This document shows positions 15,185-19,410 of a stretch of 19,410 nt of DNA, piece after piece. Source of the DNA: Treponema sp. UBA1793. GTDB taxonomy: Bacteria > Spirochaetota > Spirochaetia > Treponematales > Treponemataceae. Under the pieces are notes generated by a model. It was given only the letters and a program-made list of their open reading frames with translations. It was not told the DNA's origin and did not search any database. Made by a program: the position numbers and the translations under genes. The DNA lies in NCBI GenBank assembly GCA_002314445.1, contig DCFX01000053.1, forward strand, positions 1 through 19,410, in the 5' to 3' direction. The stretch's first letter is position 1. Every line of letters starts with the position of its first letter.

Positions 15185-15213
15185 GAAACGGTACGCCTTA
15201 TGTGTGCCGTTTC
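15185..15213 (+). other. stem-loop between nifK and nifE
   Basis: GAAACGGTACGC (15185-15196) pairs with GTGTGCCGTTTC (15202-15213) through 12 base pairs, two of them G-U, with a 5-base loop. No T-run follows, so it is more likely an mRNA stability or processing element separating the abundant nifHDK message from nifENB. The nifE ribosome binding site (GGGGGAG, 15221-15227) begins 8 bases downstream. Confidence 0.55.
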
Positions 15214-15235
15214 GTATACCGGGGGAGTAAACAAT

Positions 15236-16681
15236 ATGTTTGAAGTTCTTGAAGCACGTAAAAAACAGGTATTTATAAACGGTCAGGATGATTTTGAAGT
15301 TTCCTGCAATAAAGCAAGCACGGCTGGTGCTGTAAGCCAGCGTGCGTGCGTTTTCTGCGGTTCGCGCGTCGTTCTGTATCCGATTGCCGACGCAATTCAT
15401 GTCATCCACGGCCCTATCGGATGTGCCGCATACACATGGGATTTACGCGGTTCGTCTTCAAGCGGACCGGAACTCCACCGTATGTGTTTTTCCACAGATA
15501 TCAGGGAGAATGAAGTTATATACGGCGGCGAAAAAAAACTGTACGCCGTCTTATGCGAGTTGATAGACAAGTATAAGCCGAATGGTGCGTTCGTTTACGG
15601 AACGTGCATAGTAGGCCTTATAGGCGACGACATGGATGCAGTCTGCCGCCGCGTCTCGGAGGAAAAAGGTATCCCCGTCCTTTCGGTTCATTCGGAAGGC
15701 TTCAAGGGGACGAAAAAAGACGGATACCGGGCCGCATGCGACGCGCTATTTAAACTGATTGGTACCGACGACACAACGCCGGTATCTAAGGACAGCATCA
15801 ACATTCTGGGCGACTTCAATCTTGCAGGCGAAACGTGGCTCATAGAAAATTATTATAAACGGATGGGAGTGGAAGTCGTTGCAACGATAACAGGCGACGG
15901 GCGGATCGGGCAGCTCCGCCGCGCACACCGTGCGTCGCTCAATGTCGTACAGTGCAGCGGTTCAATGATTCATCTTGCGGAAATGATGAAGGAAAAATAC
16001 GGCATTCCGTTTATACGGGTATCGTATTTCGGCATAGAAGACATGACGCAGGCTCTGTACGATGTCGCGGAGCGCATGGAAGACAAATCCATTGTGGAAA
16101 AAACACGGGCCATCGTGCAGCATGATGTACCGGAACTGCTCAGAAAACTGGAGCCGTACAAACAGGCGCTGCAGGGAAAGACTGCCGCCGCGTATGTCGG
16201 CGGATCGTTCAAGGCTTTTTCCCTTGTAAAGGCGCTCCGCCATCTTGGAATGGAAACTGTCGTCGTCGGCTCGCAGACGGGAACAAAAGAAGATTATGAC
16301 TACCTCAAGTCGATTACAGTCCCGGGGACGGTCATACTCGACGATACGAATCCGCTGGAACTGTCAAAATTCATCCTTGAGAAAGGCGCCGAATTATTAA
16401 TCGGCGGCGTGAAAGAGCGTCCGATTGCTTACAAAATGGGAATCGGTTTTGTGGATCATAATCATGAACGCAAGGAGCCGCTCGCCTGTTATGAGGGAAT
16501 GCTGAATTTTGCGCAGGAAGTGTATACGTCGCTTATGAGCCCCGTATGGAAATATTCGCCGGCCCGCATAAGAGCTGCACAGCTCCGCGACAGAAGCGAA
16601 CTTTTTGAAGAAAAAGAAAATCCGGAAAGAGAGTCTGATATACATACTAAAATTGCTGCCGCTGCGGGAGGTCAGAAATGA
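15236..16681 (+). CDS. nifE: FeMo-cofactor scaffold protein NifE
   Basis: The NifD-like subunit of the NifEN scaffold, on which the NifB-made iron-sulfur precursor receives molybdenum and homocitrate. Conserved Cys are Cys38 (QRACVFCGSRVVLYP), Cys63 (GPIGCAAYTWDLRG), Cys124 (YGTCIVGLIGDD) and Cys240 (NVVQCSGSMIHLAEMM), the last aligning with the NifD cofactor Cys. The NifD cofactor His is missing, as expected for NifE. The start is the ATG at 15236, with GGGGGAG 8 bases upstream. An in-frame ATG at 15200 is rejected because it lies within the stem-loop and would add 12 residues foreign to the family. The 481-aa length is normal. Its stop overlaps the nifN start by ATGA. Confidence 0.97.
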   Translation: MFEVLEARKKQVFINGQDDFEVSCNKASTAGAVSQRACVFCGSRVVLYPIADAIHVIHGPIGCAAYTWDLRGSSSSGPELHRMCFSTDIRENEVIYGGEKKLYAVLCELIDKYKPNGAFVYGTCIVGLIGDDMDAVCRRVSEEKGIPVLSVHSEGFKGTKKDGYRAACDALFKLIGTDDTTPVSKDSINILGDFNLAGETWLIENYYKRMGVEVVATITGDGRIGQLRRAHRASLNVVQCSGSMIHLAEMMKEKYGIPFIRVSYFGIEDMTQALYDVAERMEDKSIVEKTRAIVQHDVPELLRKLEPYKQALQGKTAAAYVGGSFKAFSLVKALRHLGMETVVVGSQTGTKEDYDYLKSITVPGTVILDDTNPLELSKFILEKGAELLIGGVKERPIAYKMGIGFVDHNHERKEPLACYEGMLNFAQEVYTSLMSPVWKYSPARIRAAQLRDRSELFEEKENPERESDIHTKIAAAAGGQK

Positions 16682-18087
16682 TGGACATGAAATCTGCTGC
16701 TGCACCGGAAACGGTGCTTGAAACCGTACCTCCGCATCATTTCGTATCTGCACGCAACGGATGCAAAATGTGCGCACCGCTCGGAGCGAGCATCGCGTAC
16801 CGCGGAATACAGGGATGCATCCCTCTTATTCACGGCTCACAGGGATGTTCGACGTATATCCGCCGTTATACGATAAGCCACTTCCGCGAACCGGTGGACA
16901 TTGCATCGTCCAATTTTACGGAGGCGACTGCCATATTCGGCGGAAAAGAGAATCTTGATACGGCGCTCGACAATGTGACGCGGCAGTACAAGCCTGAGGC
17001 AATCGGTATTACATCGACCTGCCTTTCGGAAACGATCGGTGACGATATACCGATGATTCTTCACGAATACGCTGCGGAACGTGCTGCGTTTCAATCTGCG
17101 CATCCGGAAACAGTGTGTCCGCCTGTGTTTTACGCATCCACTCCCTCGTACAAGGGAACGCATATCAACGGCTATCACACCGCACTTCATGCTGTTGTCA
17201 GCAGTATGGTCCCTGCTGTCCGCCGCGAAACGGCGGGAGAAAGCATAAATATTATTTCCGGTTTTGTTTCGCCGGAAGACATACGCGAAATCCATTCGAT
17301 TATGAAAGAGTACGGCGTACCGTATACGATTCTCCCTGACTATTCGAAAAGTCTCGACGGTCCGTCCTGGGAGGAATATGAAAAGCTTCCCGACGGAGGC
17401 ACGAAACTGTGCGACATCAGCAGCATGGGAAAAGCTGCGGGCACCGTCTATCTTGGAAAAGCCGTACAGAGTGAGCAGAATGCCGGTCTGTGGCTTGAAT
17501 CAGTCTGCGGCGTTCCGCTGCATCAGGTACTGCTTCCCGTCGGCATTGAAAATACGGATGCATTTTTTGATGCACTTAACATACTAAGCGGAAAGAGGAC
17601 GCCGGAAAATCAGACTGAAATCAGGGGGCGGCTGATTGACGCATATATCGACGGTCATAAGTACTGTTTCGGCAAGCGCGCGATTGTATACGGCGATGAG
17701 GATTTTGTCCTTTCCGTATGTGCCTTTCTCCGTGAAATCGGCATGAATCCCGTTCTTGCCGCCACCGGTGCTCCTAAAATCGTGACCGAATCGGGGACGG
17801 ACGAAAAACTTGAAGCAATCAGCGACGATACTGATTTTGAGACGATGCTTGAAAAATCAAAATCGCTTGAACCTGATATCGTTATAGGAAACAGCAAGGG
17901 ATATTATCTTTCCCGCCGTCTGAACGTTCCGCTTGTGCGCTGCGGTTTTCCCATCCACGACAGAGTCGGAGGCCAGCGTATTCTTACGCTCGGCTACCGG
18001 GGAACGTTGAATCTGTTCGATCTTGTGTGCAATGCACTCATGGAGTATAAGCAGGAAAAAGCCGGAAAGGGCTGGAGTTACGTATGA
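16678..18087 (+). CDS. nifN: FeMo-cofactor scaffold protein NifN
   Basis: The NifK-like partner of NifE. The diagnostic block is NGCKMCAPLGASIAYRG (27-43), followed by GCIPLIHGSQGCSTYIRR (46-63), SHFREPVDIASSNF (67-80) and TSTCLSETIGDD (112-123). Cys32, Cys57 and Cys115 correspond to the cluster ligands that hold the scaffold's 4Fe-4S cluster. The 469-aa length is ordinary. There is no fused NifX or NifB domain. GGGAGG stands 7 bases before the ATG. Both ends overlap neighbours by four bases (ATGA with nifE before it and nifB after it), which implies coupled translation of nifE, nifN and nifB. Confidence 0.97.
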   Translation: MMDMKSAAAPETVLETVPPHHFVSARNGCKMCAPLGASIAYRGIQGCIPLIHGSQGCSTYIRRYTISHFREPVDIASSNFTEATAIFGGKENLDTALDNVTRQYKPEAIGITSTCLSETIGDDIPMILHEYAAERAAFQSAHPETVCPPVFYASTPSYKGTHINGYHTALHAVVSSMVPAVRRETAGESINIISGFVSPEDIREIHSIMKEYGVPYTILPDYSKSLDGPSWEEYEKLPDGGTKLCDISSMGKAAGTVYLGKAVQSEQNAGLWLESVCGVPLHQVLLPVGIENTDAFFDALNILSGKRTPENQTEIRGRLIDAYIDGHKYCFGKRAIVYGDEDFVLSVCAFLREIGMNPVLAATGAPKIVTESGTDEKLEAISDDTDFETMLEKSKSLEPDIVIGNSKGYYLSRRLNVPLVRCGFPIHDRVGGQRILTLGYRGTLNLFDLVCNALMEYKQEKAGKGWSYV

Positions 18088-19082
18088 GTGAACATCAATT
18101 TGATTTGGGAAATCATCCGTGTTTTAACGCGGCAGTCCGTCATTCGACAGGACGTATTCATCTTCCGGTTGCTCCGAAATGCAACATACAATGCAATTTC
18201 TGCAACAGAAAGTACGACTGCGTAAACGAAACAAGACCCGGCGTTACAAGCTCCGTGCTTTCGCCGTCCCAGTCACTGTCATATCTTGATAAAGTGCTTG
18301 AAAAGGTACCGAATATCAGCGTCGTCGGAATTGCAGGCCCCGGCGATCCTTTTGCCAATCCTGATGAAACGATGGATACACTCGAACTTATCGGCAGTAA
18401 GTATCCGGAAAAAATATTATGCCTTGCATCGAACGGTCTGAACATAGCACCGTATGTGGAACGTATCAGCAGACTGAATGTCTCCCACATAACGATTACC
18501 GTCAATGCTGTCGACCCGGCAATCGGCGCGGAGATTTACGGCTGGGTGCGCTTCGGGCCTCACGTATACCGCGGTGTTGAAGGGGCGGCGGTTTTGCTCG
18601 AAAACCAGACCCGGGCAATCAAAGCCCTTCACGATGCGGGCATACTTATTAAAATAAATACAATCATAATTCCCGGCATAAACGATAAACATGCGGAAGC
18701 TGTAGCGCAGTACTGCAGAGATCTTGGTGCATCTATTCAGAACTGCATTCCCATGATGTGCGTCGAAGGAAGTGCATTTGAGGATCATGATTCCCCATCT
18801 GCGGAAATGATGGCGGAAGTACGGACTGCCTGCGGAAAATATCTTGAACAGATGTGCCACTGTGCCCGCTGCCGTGCCGATGCCGTCGGACTGATAGGGG
18901 AAGAAAATAACGCGGAAATAATGAAGATGCTCAGCGATGCTGCAAAAGTGCGTCCGTCGGAGCTTCGTCCGTATATAGCCGTGGCAAGCAGGGACGGATC
19001 TGTTCGTGAATCAGCATCTCGGAGAAGCAACGGAATTGTGGGTCTACCGCATGACTGCTGGACGGCTCACTCGAGCTTGTAA
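18084..19082 (+). CDS. nifB: FeMo-cofactor biosynthesis radical SAM protein NifB (open frame ends early)
   Basis: A radical S-adenosylmethionine enzyme that builds NifB-co, the 8Fe-9S-C core of the cofactor, inserting the central carbon. The radical SAM motif CNIQCNFC (33-40) is intact, preceded by the NifB-specific HPCFN (11-15) and followed by CNRKYDCVNETRPG (40-53). GIAGPGDPFANP (82-93) and the C-terminal CxRCRADAxGLIGE block (CARCRADAVGLIGEE, about 258-272), both characteristic of NifB, are present. The 332-codon frame includes the complete catalytic domain and the start of a NifX-like domain (RPYIAVASRDG, about 294-304). Near 18999 the frame is lost, and the last 28 residues (SVRES... 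to HSSL) do not resemble NifB. The start overlaps the nifN stop (ATGA). Confidence 0.95.
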   Translation: MSEHQFDLGNHPCFNAAVRHSTGRIHLPVAPKCNIQCNFCNRKYDCVNETRPGVTSSVLSPSQSLSYLDKVLEKVPNISVVGIAGPGDPFANPDETMDTLELIGSKYPEKILCLASNGLNIAPYVERISRLNVSHITITVNAVDPAIGAEIYGWVRFGPHVYRGVEGAAVLLENQTRAIKALHDAGILIKINTIIIPGINDKHAEAVAQYCRDLGASIQNCIPMMCVEGSAFEDHDSPSAEMMAEVRTACGKYLEQMCHCARCRADAVGLIGEENNAEIMKMLSDAAKVRPSELRPYIAVASRDGSVRESASRRSNGIVGLPHDCWTAHSSL

Positions 19083-19365
19083 CCGAAAGGCCGACTCCCG
19101 CTCCCGGTGCCGGCGATGAACGCTGGCAGGCGCTTGCCGCAGAATTTACAGACTGCTTTGCCATTCTCTGTGCCGGCTGCGGAGCGGCTCCCGTACGCGT
19201 ACTCGAAAAAGAAGGTCATTCCGGTGATTGTGATGGACGGCCTTGTTGCAGAGGGTGCCGGCTCGCTTATAAAAACGGGGGAAATTCCGCATATATACAG
19301 AAAACCGGCAGGGGTGTGCGGCAGTGGGAAAGGGGTGCGGCGGCAGCGGCGCTGGCTGCCAGTAA
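18999..19365 (+). pseudogene. frame-broken NifX-like C-terminal domain of NifB
   Basis: Recognisable NifX-like sequence continues past the NifB stop but jumps frames about four times. From 19000, one frame gives VNQHLGEATELWVYR. From 19070, the next gives ERPTPAPGAGDERWQALAAE, then CFAILCAGCGAAP. From 19215, the original nifB frame gives IPVIVMDGLVAEGAG and later RKPAGVCGSGKG. From 19336, another gives CGGSGAGCQ and a stop at 19363-19365. Repaired, the protein would be about 427 aa, a usual length for NifB with this domain. The breaks sit near an added T (18999), a CTCACTC near-duplication (19066-19072), the 19205-19217 stretch, and a GGGG run (19332-19335). Either the domain is decaying or the assembly has errors here. 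Confidence 0.85.
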
Positions 19366-19395
19366 CATTGTTCTGGTGCAATATATATAGAAGAA

Positions 19396-19410
19396 AGAGG
19401 TAAGAAAATG
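19396..19410 (+). promoter_or_regulatory. ribosome binding site and start codon of the next gene
   Basis: AGAGG (19396-19400) is 7 bases before an ATG at 19408-19410, the last bases of the window. This suggests that another gene of the nif operon begins here, but nothing of its product can be seen. Confidence 0.35.

Noticed and set aside
15200..15235. Upstream in-frame ATG as the start of nifE
   Set aside because: It lies in the loop-side of a stem-loop, has no suitable ribosome binding site, and adds 12 residues not typical of NifE. The ATG at 15236 has GGGGGAG at good spacing.
1..19410. CRISPR arrays, insertion sequences, tRNA or rRNA genes
   Set aside because: No regularly spaced direct repeats, transposase frames, or tRNA/rRNA-like sequences were found on reading either strand.

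Overview
The window is a nitrogen-fixation region from an obligately anaerobic bacterium with moderate GC content. The core is one plus-strand operon, nifH-nifI1-nifI2-nifD-nifK-nifE-nifN-nifB (10391 to about 19365). Two NifI-type PII genes sit between nifH and nifD. This order, the roughly 60-residue insertion in NifD and the short NifK N-terminus are the anaerobe (NifH cluster III) pattern of clostridia, some sulfate reducers and termite-gut or rumen treponemes. A treponeme-like spirochete is my best guess, from remembered similarity plus a candidate sigma-28-type promoter before a chemotaxis gene. A clostridial or deltaproteobacterial host is not excluded. No AnfG/VnfG subunit lies between nifD and nifK, and nifE, nifN and nifB are present, so the enzyme is read as a molybdenum nitrogenase.

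Left flank (1-7856): the 5' part of an ABC-transporter ATPase (minus strand, cut by the window edge); a 612-aa acyltransferase of the homocitrate/isopropylmalate/Re-citrate synthase superfamily with an unusual C-terminal Cache-like sensor domain; a Cache-HAMP-MCP chemoreceptor; a divergent purine-salvage pair (xpt on minus, purine nucleoside phosphorylase on plus); and a pyruvate kinase with an extra C-terminal phosphotransferase-like domain.

Regulatory arm (7941-10083, minus strand): nifA, then a Nif11-domain protein with a Gly-Gly and a Cys-rich tail, then a 69-aa molybdate-binding Mop protein whose start overlaps the end of the nif11 gene. The 307-bp nifA-nifH divergent region holds a strong sigma-54 promoter for nifH, a good sigma-70 promoter for nifA, and two inverted repeats. 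It has no canonical NifA enhancer (TGT-N10-ACA).

Working model: NifA, with sigma-54 RNA polymerase, turns on the nifH operon. NifH and NifDK form the enzyme, NifB makes the cofactor precursor, NifEN is the scaffold that matures it, and NifI1/NifI2 switch the enzyme off in response to ammonium. Mop may buffer molybdate. NifV, NifU and NifS are not seen here. Points worth a second look are the structured RNA leader before nifD, the reading frame of the NifB C-terminal domain (broken about four times in 340 bp), the Nif11 protein, the sensor-fused synthase, and the GAFTDA variant in NifA.
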